From contig CAZUXY010000063.1 of NCBI GenBank assembly GCA_964624235.1, forward strand, positions 1 through 24,514: DNA of 24,514 nt. Direction: 5' to 3'. This document shows positions 14,314 through 22,880 of the stretch, piece by piece. The stretch comes from CAZUXY01 sp964624235. GTDB taxonomy: Bacteria > Spirochaetota > UBA4802 > UBA5368. Position numbers and translations under genes: made by a program. Numbering within the stretch: the stretch's first letter is position 1; each line of letters starts with the position of its first letter. Below the pieces are notes generated by a model. The model saw nothing but the letters and a program-made list of their open reading frames with translations. It searched no databases and had not been told where the DNA came from.

Positions 14314-14856
14314 TCAATCATGTAACTCTTTCCCCCAGACCAGCACCGCTTCTTTTTTTTTGAGAGTCTTTTCCAGTCGCCCGAACTCTTCCATCGTAAG
14401 CACCAGGTTTCTGATCTTGCGGTGAATCATATCCTCAGCCATTTTGATAAGGTGATCCAGATATTCCCTGTTCACCTCCCCGACTATCACCACGTCGATG
14501 ATCCCCGAATCGATCCCCTTCGCATAGTCTCCGGTCACGAAGGCAAGCTCGACGTTTCCCAGCTTGGAGAGCACCATGTCGATCAACCGGTCGATCCCGG
14601 TGAACTTCTTCACCAGGCTCGTGATATCAGGGAACAGGGGGTGTTTACGGTTGGCGCCGTAGAGCTTGGTCCTGCCGTCGGGGTTCGATTCCAGGATTCC
14701 GGCTTTTTCCAGCCGGTTGAGTTCCACCCGTACCGCATTGGTGGACTCGCCGAACTCCTCGGCCAGGCTGCGCAGGTACGACCGGGTCTCCGGGTTCATG
14801 AAAAACTTCAGGAGCAGTTTTACCCTGGTTTTCGATGTGATCAGGGAATCAAGCAT
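14314..14856 (-). CDS. Winged-helix regulator with degenerate nucleotidyltransferase domain
   Basis: Two-domain transcription regulator. Residues 1 to about 75 are an ArsR/MarR-like winged helix: SLITSKTRVKLLLKFFMNP, SYLRSLAEEFGESTNAVRVE (recognition helix) and LNRLEKAGILESNPDGRTKLY (wing). Residues about 100-180 resemble a minimal nucleotidyltransferase (MNT): AFVTGDYAKGIDSGIIDVVIVG sits where active enzymes read G-S-(F/Y)-A-(R/K)-G and S-D-I-D-L. Ser of the GS motif is replaced by Asp and the first Asp of DxD by Ile, so it is probably catalytically dead and may sense a ligand. It is the first gene of the leftward operon, 73 nt upstream of the antiterminator. Homologues next to NusG-like genes are, to my knowledge, recurrent at the head of surface-glycan loci. 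Confidence 0.8.
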   Translation of the reverse strand: MLDSLITSKTRVKLLLKFFMNPETRSYLRSLAEEFGESTNAVRVELNRLEKAGILESNPDGRTKLYGANRKHPLFPDITSLVKKFTGIDRLIDMVLSKLGNVELAFVTGDYAKGIDSGIIDVVIVGEVNREYLDHLIKMAEDMIHRKIRNLVLTMEEFGRLEKTLKKKEAVLVWGKELHD

Positions 14857-14918
14857 TCCGGTATACGATCTAATCCATTATATTTCAGGTATATATTCTA
14901 TTGTTATTCCGAGTATTA

Positions 14919-14948
14919 TTTTTACTCATAAAAGCATGGATTTGTCAA
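14919..14948 (-). promoter_or_regulatory. Candidate promoter of the regulator-antiterminator operon
   Basis: Read leftward, a perfect -35 TTGACA (14948-14943) is followed after 18 nt by TAAAAA (14924-14919), a poor -10. The region after it contains GAGTA and TACTC as a short inverted repeat (14911-14927) that could be an operator. The -35 is good and the -10 weak, as expected for a regulated promoter. Confidence 0.4.
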
Positions 14949-15071
14949 TTATTTTTTACGTTAATTCACTTTCAATTAACTGTTGAATTTAATAATACTA
15001 TTACAATGTTATTTACAGGTTAAGGTCGAAGGGGAGTTTTGAAAAATATGCGGATTATAAATATAGCTGTG

Positions 15072-15146
15072 TGTTTGCATATTACGACATCAAGACATTG
15101 CTCTTTAAGTCACAGAACCTGGTGCTACCATCCCCATATGCAAACA
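15072..15146. repeat. 11-bp perfect inverted repeat
   Basis: TGTTTGCATAT (15072-15082) and ATATGCAAACA (15136-15146) are perfect reverse complements separated by 53 nt. They lie between the glycosyltransferase stop and the regulator promoter. Each half could be a binding site, or together they could form a long-loop hairpin. Function unknown. Confidence 0.5.
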
Positions 15147-15202
15147 GTGCAATGAATCGAAAGGGTTGTGCCGACGTTTTTCTTTTTACAATTCGAATCA
15201 AC

Positions 15203-16219
15203 TCATGTAAGAACATAATCAGGATGTTTGCCCATCCTGCCTGTAAGGCCGTGCTTCAGGGCCCTGTAATATACCCTGATATTCCTGGAATTAAAAAAAA
15301 CAACAGCACTAAGGATTACCAGTACCGAATAAAGCGCCATGTTGGCAAAATATACAACCCGATTGGTTACCAGTGCCTGTTTCTCGAAATACACCCTGTT
15401 GCGTACTGAATAATACAATCGCGTATGGTTTTTATCCCGCGCAATCCGTATAAAACTGAATCCGTCATCACGGGTATTCCACGACCGGTCGATGTCACTG
15501 ATCACGCTGTCGGTAACCAACAGAATTTTTCCGCCATTTTTAACTATCCGATGGGAATATTCATGGTCATCTATATAAAGATAAAACCGTTCGTCGGGAA
15601 GTCCTATGGAGCCGCACAGGTTTTTATGAAAAAACATGCCGCCATAAGGAGCCGCCGGTATTTCCATAATCCTAGCGGTCATCTCGGCGCGTACGGAATT
15701 TTCTCTATGAAAAAACCTGTTGAAAAATCTCACCGGAATGTCGGCAGCATGGAATGCCCTGAACACATTGGGACGTCCGAGCATCAGGCAGGGCTTGTGC
15801 TCCATAATCGCCCTACGATACAGAGGGCGGTCTTTTCGGAACGACAGCAAACAGGTATTAATGTCTTTTTCACGATCAGGCAGTGATGACCATGTTCTTT
15901 TTAAAATCTCAAGGGCATCGGCGTTCGGAAGGTTGTCGTCATCGAGCAGCCATATGAATTCGCAGGAGGGTTCGCCGCAGGCGTACCGCAGACCGGTACC
16001 GAAACCTTCCGCGGTTCCGGTGTTGCGCGGGAGGTGAATGCAGTGTACGGTTCCAGGGTATGTGTTATGTAGCGCTTTGATATGAGCCGTACTTTCCAGA
16101 CTGGAATTGTTGTTTACAATAACAAGTTTCGTTACCGATGTCTCAAGAAGTACGGCAACGGCTTCTTTCAGAAAATCAAACCTGTTTCCATAGGTAAGGA
16201 TGATGACGAATGTGTTCAT
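15203..16219 (-). CDS. Glycosyltransferase family 2, GlfT2-like
   Basis: GT-A transferase resembling the galactofuranosyltransferase-like branch of family 2 (GlfT2/WfdD-like). The N-terminus VIILTYGNRFDFLKEAV, then KLVIVNNNSS, then LPRNTGTAEGFGTGLRYA form the nucleotide-binding half, and the metal motif is LLDDDN. A PYGGMFFHKNL segment and the ERFYLYIDDHEYSHRI block correspond to the acceptor and catalytic-base region. A hydrophobic C-terminal stretch (NMALYSVLVILSAVVFF) suggests membrane association. The gene is visibly GC-richer than the surrounding intergenic DNA and lies 62 nt after the membrane-protein gene in the same direction. Its product may be a furanose linkage, but this is family-level inference only. 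Confidence 0.83.
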   Translation of the reverse strand: MNTFVIILTYGNRFDFLKEAVAVLLETSVTKLVIVNNNSSLESTAHIKALHNTYPGTVHCIHLPRNTGTAEGFGTGLRYACGEPSCEFIWLLDDDNLPNADALEILKRTWSSLPDREKDINTCLLSFRKDRPLYRRAIMEHKPCLMLGRPNVFRAFHAADIPVRFFNRFFHRENSVRAEMTARIMEIPAAPYGGMFFHKNLCGSIGLPDERFYLYIDDHEYSHRIVKNGGKILLVTDSVISDIDRSWNTRDDGFSFIRIARDKNHTRLYYSVRNRVYFEKQALVTNRVVYFANMALYSVLVILSAVVFFNSRNIRVYYRALKHGLTGRMGKHPDYVLT

Positions 16220-16281
16220 AAACTACAGGAACAACCTTTAATTTTTTTCTGATCTGTACTTCCAATTCTGATTGGAACTCA

Positions 16282-18051
16282 TCAATTTACCTTATACAAA
16301 TATATTCGCCAGGGCGAATTGTCTTTTTCAAATATGCGCAATAATTCCAGACCACTCTTACCTGAATTCAATATTTCAACAGCGGAAAATATGTATTCAC
16401 CCCCCATCTTCTTCAACTGTACAGTGTCAAGTTCAAGGTTCTTGATCGTAAAATTATCTTCTTTTGTAAACATCCTGTGAATATCGGAGATTTCAGAAAC
16501 ATAAATATAACATATGTGCCCCCAGTTATCAAATAACGCTTTATGTTTAATGTTCTTATCCAGTTCTCTGGCGATAATTTTTCTGAAATTATGTTTATAC
16601 TTCAATGGATAATTTGGTATATACATGTCCAGTGTATAGAATCCATTATAAAGCGCCATTGCAGGCTGCAGTGCTATACTGACAACACGATATTCCGCCT
16701 GTGGTCTGCCGATAAAATCTTTAATGCCTTTAAACAGATCTTCTGAATAGAATTCCTTAAAAGTAATGTTTTCAAGGCTTTTGTTTTGAATTCCTGAAAG
16801 TGTCAAAAGATCATTTTTTCTTTCAGACTGTTTTTTTGAATCAGAATAATTGAAGATGAACAATAACTGCACAACTATTACAACAAACACCATTAGTATA
16901 CCGATCCTGAGGTTCCCCAGGTTCACGGTCGCAATGATTTTGAATGAAAGAGCCAGCATTATATACCAGATAGTTGTCTGAAGAAAATAAAACCGGTCAA
17001 ATTGGAAAGTGGTCAAAATGGGAATCTTCCTTTTAAAATGAATAAGACCTTCCCACCTATACAATCCATAAAAAAGGGATATTACAAATGCAATACCGAT
17101 AAGCAGTATTACTGTCCTCAACTTAATCTTTTTTTTAATGCCAATAATAAGTGAGCAAGGGACTACTATAAAACTTATTATTATATGTAAACTAATTGAA
17201 TGAAAGTGCCCCCAGAAAAAATTAATTAACACTTTTTTAACTGCTTTTACATTATCGAATGACCATAATGAAGGATCAAACTCCGTTCGGTGAGATATAT
17301 AATTTTTACTCAACAGCATCGAGTAGAACAATTGATATTCCGCAATTGCACACAGTGTTCCCAAAAGCAAAACTCCCAGCAGGAAAGGAAAGTTAATCCT
17401 TCTATTTGTTGCAACATCATAAATTAGAAATATACCGCAAATAAACAGTATAAATATCCCGGAGAATACAAGAACCGAATAGAATGGATAGACGATAATA
17501 ATGGAATAGTTAATTAATCTCTTATCCCCTTTTCGAAGGTTTAAAAAAGCATAAAGCAGTAAAGGCTGACCAGCTATGGTTAAACCGAATATGGAATAAT
17601 AGGGCAATATTGCAAAACACAATGCCGTAGCAGCGATAATCCATTTATTTTCATAGTTATACAAAAAGTGTTTTCGCAATAAAATGTACATCCCCACAAA
17701 AGCTGCTACCCGTATTAATACTTCATTTATCATATAGGCGGTAAACGGTTTAAACAAAACAAATATGATCATAAGCAGGTTCAATCCGCTGGGGAAGGAG
17801 CTTCTCGGAATACCGTTCATGACATTTTCAATGAGCGTATTTGGATCGGGGCTCAGTGCCTTTCCGCTCATGCTTGGTATTACCCTATACATGACTTCAC
17901 TATTCAGGTTGTCATGGATGGAGACGTGCGAATTCTCCTGTAAAATAATCATTGGCATTAAATATAATGAAAGAAATAATAAGCATATTTTGAAAGAATG
18001 GTTATTCATAAACGAATACATTTTATTGTGATTGACCGTGGATAGTAGCAT
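16282..18051 (-). CDS. Polytopic membrane protein, YkoS/DUF6044-like (GT-C-like)
   Basis: 589-aa protein with about ten to twelve hydrophobic segments in the first 400 residues, then a soluble C-terminal part of about 190 residues. The first loop after the first span carries SIHDNLNSEV (44-53), a pattern I associate with the YkoS/DUF6044 family; an acidic residue in the first outer loop is also the catalytic feature of GT-C glycosyltransferases that use polyprenyl-phosphate sugars. Residues from about 430 (FYSEDLFKGIKDFIG, YRVVSIALQPAMALYNGFYT) resemble the periplasmic part of YfhO-like proteins. It is divergent from the rightward operon, with which it shares a 276-nt promoter region. A role as periplasmic glycosyltransferase decorating the surface glycan is likely but not proven. 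Confidence 0.65.
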   Translation of the reverse strand: MLLSTVNHNKMYSFMNNHSFKICLLFLSLYLMPMIILQENSHVSIHDNLNSEVMYRVIPSMSGKALSPDPNTLIENVMNGIPRSSFPSGLNLLMIIFVLFKPFTAYMINEVLIRVAAFVGMYILLRKHFLYNYENKWIIAATALCFAILPYYSIFGLTIAGQPLLLYAFLNLRKGDKRLINYSIIIVYPFYSVLVFSGIFILFICGIFLIYDVATNRRINFPFLLGVLLLGTLCAIAEYQLFYSMLLSKNYISHRTEFDPSLWSFDNVKAVKKVLINFFWGHFHSISLHIIISFIVVPCSLIIGIKKKIKLRTVILLIGIAFVISLFYGLYRWEGLIHFKRKIPILTTFQFDRFYFLQTTIWYIMLALSFKIIATVNLGNLRIGILMVFVVIVVQLLFIFNYSDSKKQSERKNDLLTLSGIQNKSLENITFKEFYSEDLFKGIKDFIGRPQAEYRVVSIALQPAMALYNGFYTLDMYIPNYPLKYKHNFRKIIARELDKNIKHKALFDNWGHICYIYVSEISDIHRMFTKEDNFTIKNLELDTVQLKKMGGEYIFSAVEILNSGKSGLELLRIFEKDNSPWRIYLYKVN

Positions 18052-18327
18052 GGTTTTTATTCATATCCTGTTGTTTTTAAAGTAAAGAATCATTAAGCCG
18101 ACCTTTTTCAACAGATGAGAAAACTTGATCTTACTTTATTGATGATATTCTTTAAACAGAGGCTTCTTGGTATGATTTGGATATACATAAACCGTTAAAC
18201 CAGTTATTTGTTTATTAATAAAATTAGCAATTGTTTTTAGGCATCTGAAAAACAACTACTCCGGAAGCCGATAAATAAAAATGAAAAAAGTTGACTATAA
18301 ACCATTAAAGAAATTTACTTTACCTCC
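18052..18327. promoter_or_regulatory. Divergent promoter region
   Basis: AT-rich 276-nt region between the leftward membrane protein and the rightward glycosyltransferase, so promoters for both are expected here. A rightward -35-like TTGACT occurs at 18291-18296 but its -10 is poor. I cannot fix either promoter. It also contains the start of a 16-codon open frame listed separately. Confidence 0.4.
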
Positions 18328-18331
18328 ATGA
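18281..18331 (+). CDS. Possible 16-aa leader peptide
   Basis: ATG at 18281 opens a short basic frame (MKKVDYKPLKKFTLPP) whose TGA stop overlaps the ATG of the following glycosyltransferase as ATGA. The glycosyltransferase start has no ribosome-binding site of its own, so coupling through this frame is possible. GGAAG lies about 15 nt upstream of the small ATG, which is rather far. Could be chance. Confidence 0.25.
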   Translation: MKKVDYKPLKKFTLPP

Positions 18332-19371
18332 TTTCCCGGAAATGGGATTTATTTGCATTCAAATCACTAAAAAATATTCGCAGGTATAAATTGACTAATT
18401 TAAAATTAACACTTTACGGTTTTATATCAATATTAATAGGTGTTTTTACATACTCTATTGGATTTATAGTAGCTATTCCCAGAAGAATTTTTTTTGATAA
18501 TCCAACTTCATTCAAAATAAACCAAATTTTTGTATGGTACAGCGGGATTCCATTGATGATCGGTATAGTCCTCATTCTTATTGACCTGTTTATTTTTCTC
18601 CCCAGGCGCAAGAAAGAACATTATTTAAAGTATCGTAAAATCAATAACAAGAAGGTTACCGTTGTTTTAACAGCATACAATGATGAACTCAGTATCGGCA
18701 GGGCGGTCAGGGACTTTAAAACACATCCATTGGTTAAAAGAATAATAGTAATAAGCAATAACAGCAAAGACAGGACCATTGAGGTAGCAAAAAAAGCCGG
18801 GGCAATAACTCATAATGAAGAACATCAGGGTTACGGTTTTTGCGTTCATCGTGCATTAACAGAAGGCGTAAAATATAAGGATACGGAGTTAACGCTTTTA
18901 TGTGAAGGTGATATGACGTTCCGGGCACATGACATCGATAAATTTTTGGCTTACATACCGCATGTCGATATTGTTAACGGGACAAGAATTGTTGAGCAGT
19001 TACGCGAAAAAGAGACTCAAATATCCACATTTATCTATTATGGGAATTTTTTTGTCGGCAAGTTATTAGAACTCAAACATATCGGGAAAACGACCCTTTC
19101 CGACGTCGGGACCACATATAAACTTTGCCGGAATGATTCCTTGAAAAAATTGCTTCCGCATTTGGATCCGAGAATTAACCTCGAATTCAATCCTTATCTG
19201 CTTGATACCGCACTTGAAATGGATCTCAAGATAGTTGAATGTCCAATCTCTTTTTATCGCCGTGTCGGTGAAAGTAAAGGCGGAAATGTTAATAACGTAA
19301 TTGCCCTTAAATTAGGCATGAGAATGATCTATGGAATAATTTTAGGATGGAAAGGATTAATTGAAAAATGA
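18328..19371 (+). CDS. Membrane-anchored family 2 glycosyltransferase (polyprenyl-phosphate type)
   Basis: Two N-terminal membrane spans (about 28-52 and 70-92) precede a family 2 catalytic domain: KVTVVLTAYNDELSIGRAV, RIIVISNNSKDRTIEVAKKAGA, and EEHQGYGFCVHRALTEG. These resemble dolichol/undecaprenyl-phosphate sugar synthases (DPM1/GtrB-like). The DxD position reads CEGDMTF, so one acidic residue is shifted. The segment LSDVGTTYKLCRND, followed by LEFNPYLLDTALEMDLKIVE and FYRRVGESKGG, matches the acceptor region of that family. Unlike GtrB, the spans are N-terminal. Its product would be a polyprenyl-phosphate sugar facing the cytoplasm, needing a flippase such as the one encoded at 22881. 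It overlaps the next gene by 4 nt. Confidence 0.8.
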   Translation: MISRKWDLFAFKSLKNIRRYKLTNLKLTLYGFISILIGVFTYSIGFIVAIPRRIFFDNPTSFKINQIFVWYSGIPLMIGIVLILIDLFIFLPRRKKEHYLKYRKINNKKVTVVLTAYNDELSIGRAVRDFKTHPLVKRIIVISNNSKDRTIEVAKKAGAITHNEEHQGYGFCVHRALTEGVKYKDTELTLLCEGDMTFRAHDIDKFLAYIPHVDIVNGTRIVEQLREKETQISTFIYYGNFFVGKLLELKHIGKTTLSDVGTTYKLCRNDSLKKLLPHLDPRINLEFNPYLLDTALEMDLKIVECPISFYRRVGESKGGNVNNVIALKLGMRMIYGIILGWKGLIEK

Positions 19372-20009
19372 GCCATTCCGACTACCATCATACACGCCTT
19401 GCTTACGACAACAAACGTTCAATATTGTGGAAAACCCTTTATGATTCTTTTTTCAGTAAGTTCATCAGCCCTGATTTCTGTGTACTGGATCTTGGAGCAG
19501 GTTACGGAGATTTTATTAATAATGTAAAATGTCGAAAAAGGATTGCCGTTGATCTCTGGGAAGATTTTCCTCAATACATCAATGAAGGAGTTACTTCAAT
19601 TGTCGGGGATATCTCCTGTCTCGATTTTCTTGAAGATCACACTGTCGATTTTGTGTTTGCCAGCAATGTATTTGAACACATTACTCAAGAAGAATTTATT
19701 AAGGTTCTTTCTATTTTAAAACAAAAATTAAAACATACGGGGACCATCAATATAATCCAACCAAACTTCAAATATGCATTCAGAGAGTACTTTGATGATT
19801 ATACCCATAAATCAATTTATACAGATACAGGAATTTCTGATTTGTTGGAAGCAAATGGATATCATATTATTCAAAGTATACCGAAATTTTTGCCTCTAAC
19901 AATAAAATCAAAGCTGCCGGTAATTCCATTATTGATCAAAGCATATCTTCTGGCTCCCGTTAAACCTATGGGAAAGCAGATGTTTATTAGAGCGGAAAGT
20001 AGACGATAA
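19368..20009 (+). CDS. Class I SAM-dependent methyltransferase
   Basis: 213-aa methyltransferase of the Methyltransf_11/23 type. Motif I is VLDLGAGYGDF (39-49), followed by KRIAVDLWEDFP with the ribose-binding Asp, GDISCLDF, and the post-core DFVFASNVFEHI segment. The usual C-terminal strand pair follows (NIIQPNFKYAFREYFDDYTH). The YFDDYTHKSIYTD segment is common in methyltransferases of surface-glycan loci. The start overlaps the glycosyltransferase stop as ATGA, giving translational coupling. Its substrate may be the sugar or lipid-linked sugar of that enzyme. 188 nt of AT-rich DNA follow before the next gene, with TATAAT at 20050-20055 but no good -35. Confidence 0.85.
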   Translation: MSHSDYHHTRLAYDNKRSILWKTLYDSFFSKFISPDFCVLDLGAGYGDFINNVKCRKRIAVDLWEDFPQYINEGVTSIVGDISCLDFLEDHTVDFVFASNVFEHITQEEFIKVLSILKQKLKHTGTINIIQPNFKYAFREYFDDYTHKSIYTDTGISDLLEANGYHIIQSIPKFLPLTIKSKLPVIPLLIKAYLLAPVKPMGKQMFIRAESRR

Positions 20010-20197
20010 ATATCAAAACCAACAATAGTGTTACTTATTTTTTGAATATTATAATATGTTTATGGAATATTTATAATCATAAGATCCCTGATAATAAAAA
20101 TTAATAGATTATTGAACAATACTGGGAATCAATATTCATCCATATGCGGGAGTATTAGTGACGAAAAAAAATACTTTATCAATGTACGAGGAAAGTT

Positions 20198-21685
20198 TTG
20201 CTATTCAACTCTTTTGATTTTTTAATCTTCTTCCCCGTTGTTACTCTGCTCTATTTTTTAATTCCGCACAAATACAGGTTATGGCTTCTGCTAATAGCAA
20301 GTGCCATATTTTATATGGCATTTGTCCCTGGATATATATTTTTGTTATTATCAATAATTATAATCGATTATATTGCCGGAATAATGATCACCAAAACAGA
20401 TAGGGTAAAAGGGAAAATCTTTTTACTTTCGGGAGTTTTTTTACCCTTGCTTATCCTTTTTATCTTTAAATACTTTAATTTTTTCAATACAAACTTTTCA
20501 AAACTTGCTTCTTTTCTGCACTGGAACTATAGTGTCGAAAACCTGAAAATAATTCTTCCTATAGGCCTCTCATTTTTCACATTCCAAAGTATTGGTTATG
20601 TAATTGATGTTTACAGGGGAATACAGCAAAGTGAAAAGAACCCGTTTGTTTTTGCGCTGTTTGTGATGTTCTACCCTCAACTGCTTGCAGGTCCAATTAA
20701 CAGATCTCCTAATCTTCTTCATCAATTTCGTGAGGTACACACATTTAATTATCAAAGGGTTACTGATGGTATTAAATTAATGTTATGGGGTTATTTTAAA
20801 AAAGTAGTAATTGCCGACAGATTGGCGATTTTAGTCAATCAAGTATTTAACAACTGTTACGATTATTCGGGATTCCATTTAACTATTGCTGCCGTTTTTT
20901 TTACTTTTCAGATTTATTGTGATTTTTCAGGGTATTCTGATATTGCCATTGGCACAGCGCAGGTCATGGGTTTTAAATTAATGGAGAACTTTAAACACCC
21001 CTATTTTTCAACATCAATTCCTGAGTTCTGGAGAAGATGGCATATATCACTTTCGACCTGGTTTAAAGATTATCTTTACATACCATTGGGGGGCAATAAA
21101 GTCAAGAGGGGACGACATTATTTTAATCTCTTTACCACTTTTATTATTAGCGGTTTATGGCATGGGGCCAGCTGGACCTTTATCTTCTGGGGTATGCTGC
21201 ATGGTTGCTATATGCTGTTGTCGTTATGGACGCGAAATATGAGATACTATTTCAGCAATAAACCGTTTTACTCCAGACATCCTGTTCTTATCAGAATATA
21301 CCGAACATTACTTACCTTTACACTTGTTGCAACTGCATGGATTTTTTTTAAAGCTAATACAATCACCGATGCTTTCTGGATAATAAATAAAATTATTGGA
21401 GGTTTTTTCTCAACTTTTGTCTCAATAGTGACAATGGATACGATGAACCTAGTTGGTATTTTTAATTTTAATAATCTTGGTTTGTCAAAAACAGATTTGA
21501 TAATCGCATTCATATCTATTCTTTTCATGGAATTTATCCATCTGCTTCAGCTGACTAAAAGTATTAGACTTCGATTAAGTACCAAGCCAATCTGGATACG
21601 GTGGTCAGTATACTACACAGCAATAGTAATAATACTTATATTAGGTGTTTTCGATAACAATCAATTCATTTATTTCCAGTTTTAG
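20198..21685 (+). CDS. AlgI-like MBOAT O-acyltransferase (TTG start)
   Basis: Membrane-bound O-acyltransferase of the AlgI branch, which moves acetyl groups across the inner membrane for polysaccharide O-acetylation. The whole family frame is present: MLFNSFDFLIFFP at the start, LLAGPINR (163-170), the block FWRRWHISLSTWFKDYLYIP (278-297), and SGLWHGASWTF (318-328) with catalytic His322. About ten membrane segments, 495 aa, normal length. The start is TTG, supported by GAGGAAAG a few bases upstream and by the conserved family beginning MLFNS; no ATG is available in frame nearby. It shares a single base with the next gene (TAGTG), so the pair is expressed together. Confidence 0.93.
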   Translation: MLFNSFDFLIFFPVVTLLYFLIPHKYRLWLLLIASAIFYMAFVPGYIFLLLSIIIIDYIAGIMITKTDRVKGKIFLLSGVFLPLLILFIFKYFNFFNTNFSKLASFLHWNYSVENLKIILPIGLSFFTFQSIGYVIDVYRGIQQSEKNPFVFALFVMFYPQLLAGPINRSPNLLHQFREVHTFNYQRVTDGIKLMLWGYFKKVVIADRLAILVNQVFNNCYDYSGFHLTIAAVFFTFQIYCDFSGYSDIAIGTAQVMGFKLMENFKHPYFSTSIPEFWRRWHISLSTWFKDYLYIPLGGNKVKRGRHYFNLFTTFIISGLWHGASWTFIFWGMLHGCYMLLSLWTRNMRYYFSNKPFYSRHPVLIRIYRTLLTFTLVATAWIFFKANTITDAFWIINKIIGGFFSTFVSIVTMDTMNLVGIFNFNNLGLSKTDLIIAFISILFMEFIHLLQLTKSIRLRLSTKPIWIRWSVYYTAIVIILILGVFDNNQFIYFQF

Positions 21686-22794
21686 TGGATCATCACATGG
21701 TTAAATCCGACCCTGCAAAGTTTATTATTAAGTCAGTAATATTTATTATCCCTTTTATAATAATAATTCTTTCAGAGTTCTTATTGCCAATAGATTATTT
21801 TAACTTCAGGGTTTGGGAGGCTCTGTCAGTTGTAAAGCTTCGAGGAATTTTACCGGGCCCTTTTTATCCAAATAAGAATATTGAAAAAATCGAAGAGGGG
21901 GACCTGGCGCACCACACTCCCTGGGCGCAAAAGAGAAAAGTAATATGGATTACCGATAATTATGGATTCCGAAATGAAAGAACCTACGCAAAACCACAAA
22001 TAGTGATTATTGGAGACTCAAATACTGCCGGAAGCAGTTTATCCCAAAAGCAAACGATTTCATCGGTATTAGGGAAAAAACTGAACATGAATGTTTATTC
22101 CTTTGCCCCTGCCAGCATTAATGACTTTCTCCAGAACAAGAGATTTCATGAAAACCAGCCCCTCTATGTTGTTGTTGCCACGATAGAAAGAAGCATTCTA
22201 AAACTACCCAAACCAAAAACGCAAAAATTCAATAGCTATAATCAACTTAAAAATAAAATTATTCTGGATTTTCAAAATAATACCTTGTTTCTAAAATTTG
22301 CCGAATCTGTAGACCGTATATACAAAGCAAATATGTATCATGCGGTGAGAGCTGCAATATTTGGAAGATCAATACTGGGGAAGCCAGCTGTCGATGGATC
22401 AATGTACTTCTTCCAGGGGGAATCCGCCAATAGATACATATCCGATGATAAAATTGATAATATTGTTCTTACTATTATGAAATATAAAACAATACTGAAC
22501 TCGAAAAATATTAAATTCATATTTTTACCGATCCCAAATAAGGAAAACATTTACTTCGATCTGCTTAAAACGAAAGAAAAACCCACATTTCTGATGAGAT
22601 TAATCTCTAAATTAAAAAAACGTAATATTGACGTAATAGATACTCAATCCAGATTTGAAAAATCACGTCATGATAACAAACAGTTGCTTTATGATAAGGA
22701 TGAAACACACTGGAATGCTGAAGGTGTTACTATAGCCGCAGAGCTCCTGGCTGAATATATCAAAAAACAACATTATAATTTAACTTTATTCTGA
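21685..22794 (+). CDS. SGNH-fold acetylation partner (AlgX/AlgJ-like)
   Basis: Single-pass membrane protein with a periplasmic SGNH-hydrolase-like domain. A hydrophobic span at about 13-35 is followed by the nucleophile motif IIGDSNTAG (108-116) with Ser112. The catalytic Asp and His are in DETHWNAEG (339-347). This is the arrangement of AlgJ/AlgX/PatB-type acetyltransferases that take acetyl from an MBOAT partner and place it on the polysaccharide. A GTG at 21685 overlaps the AlgI-like stop; an ATG at 21697 (MVKSDPAKF) is the alternative. The adjacency to the MBOAT gene makes the role firm, although the acetylated sugar is unknown. Confidence 0.85.
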   Translation: MDHHMVKSDPAKFIIKSVIFIIPFIIIILSEFLLPIDYFNFRVWEALSVVKLRGILPGPFYPNKNIEKIEEGDLAHHTPWAQKRKVIWITDNYGFRNERTYAKPQIVIIGDSNTAGSSLSQKQTISSVLGKKLNMNVYSFAPASINDFLQNKRFHENQPLYVVVATIERSILKLPKPKTQKFNSYNQLKNKIILDFQNNTLFLKFAESVDRIYKANMYHAVRAAIFGRSILGKPAVDGSMYFFQGESANRYISDDKIDNIVLTIMKYKTILNSKNIKFIFLPIPNKENIYFDLLKTKEKPTFLMRLISKLKKRNIDVIDTQSRFEKSRHDNKQLLYDKDETHWNAEGVTIAAELLAEYIKKQHYNLTLF

Positions 22795-22818
22795 GAACTT
22801 CAGTCACTTTTATTAACG

Positions 22819-22842
22819 CTTTTGGTTATTACAATCCAAAAG
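22819..22842 (+). terminator. Hairpin between SGNH and small transporter genes
   Basis: CTTTTGG (22819-22825) pairs perfectly with CCAAAAG (22836-22842) around a 10-nt loop. No clean T-run follows, so it may be only an attenuator or mRNA-end structure. Confidence 0.3.
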
Positions 22843-22880
22843 ATTTAAAATAATTGAATAATCATCAATAAGGATTTACT

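Larger units (their letters stand above)
14857..15202. other. Intergenic region ahead of the regulator gene
   Basis: 346 nt between the regulator start and the end of the glycosyltransferase gene, strongly AT-rich for 14870-15010. It holds the candidate promoter and the inverted repeat listed separately. I see no convincing gene; short open frames here do not resemble known proteins. Confidence 0.5.

Noticed and set aside
15071..15409. Rightward 112-aa open frame
   Set aside because: It overlaps the 3' part of the GlfT2-like gene on the other strand, starts with GTG without a ribosome-binding site, and resembles no family I know.
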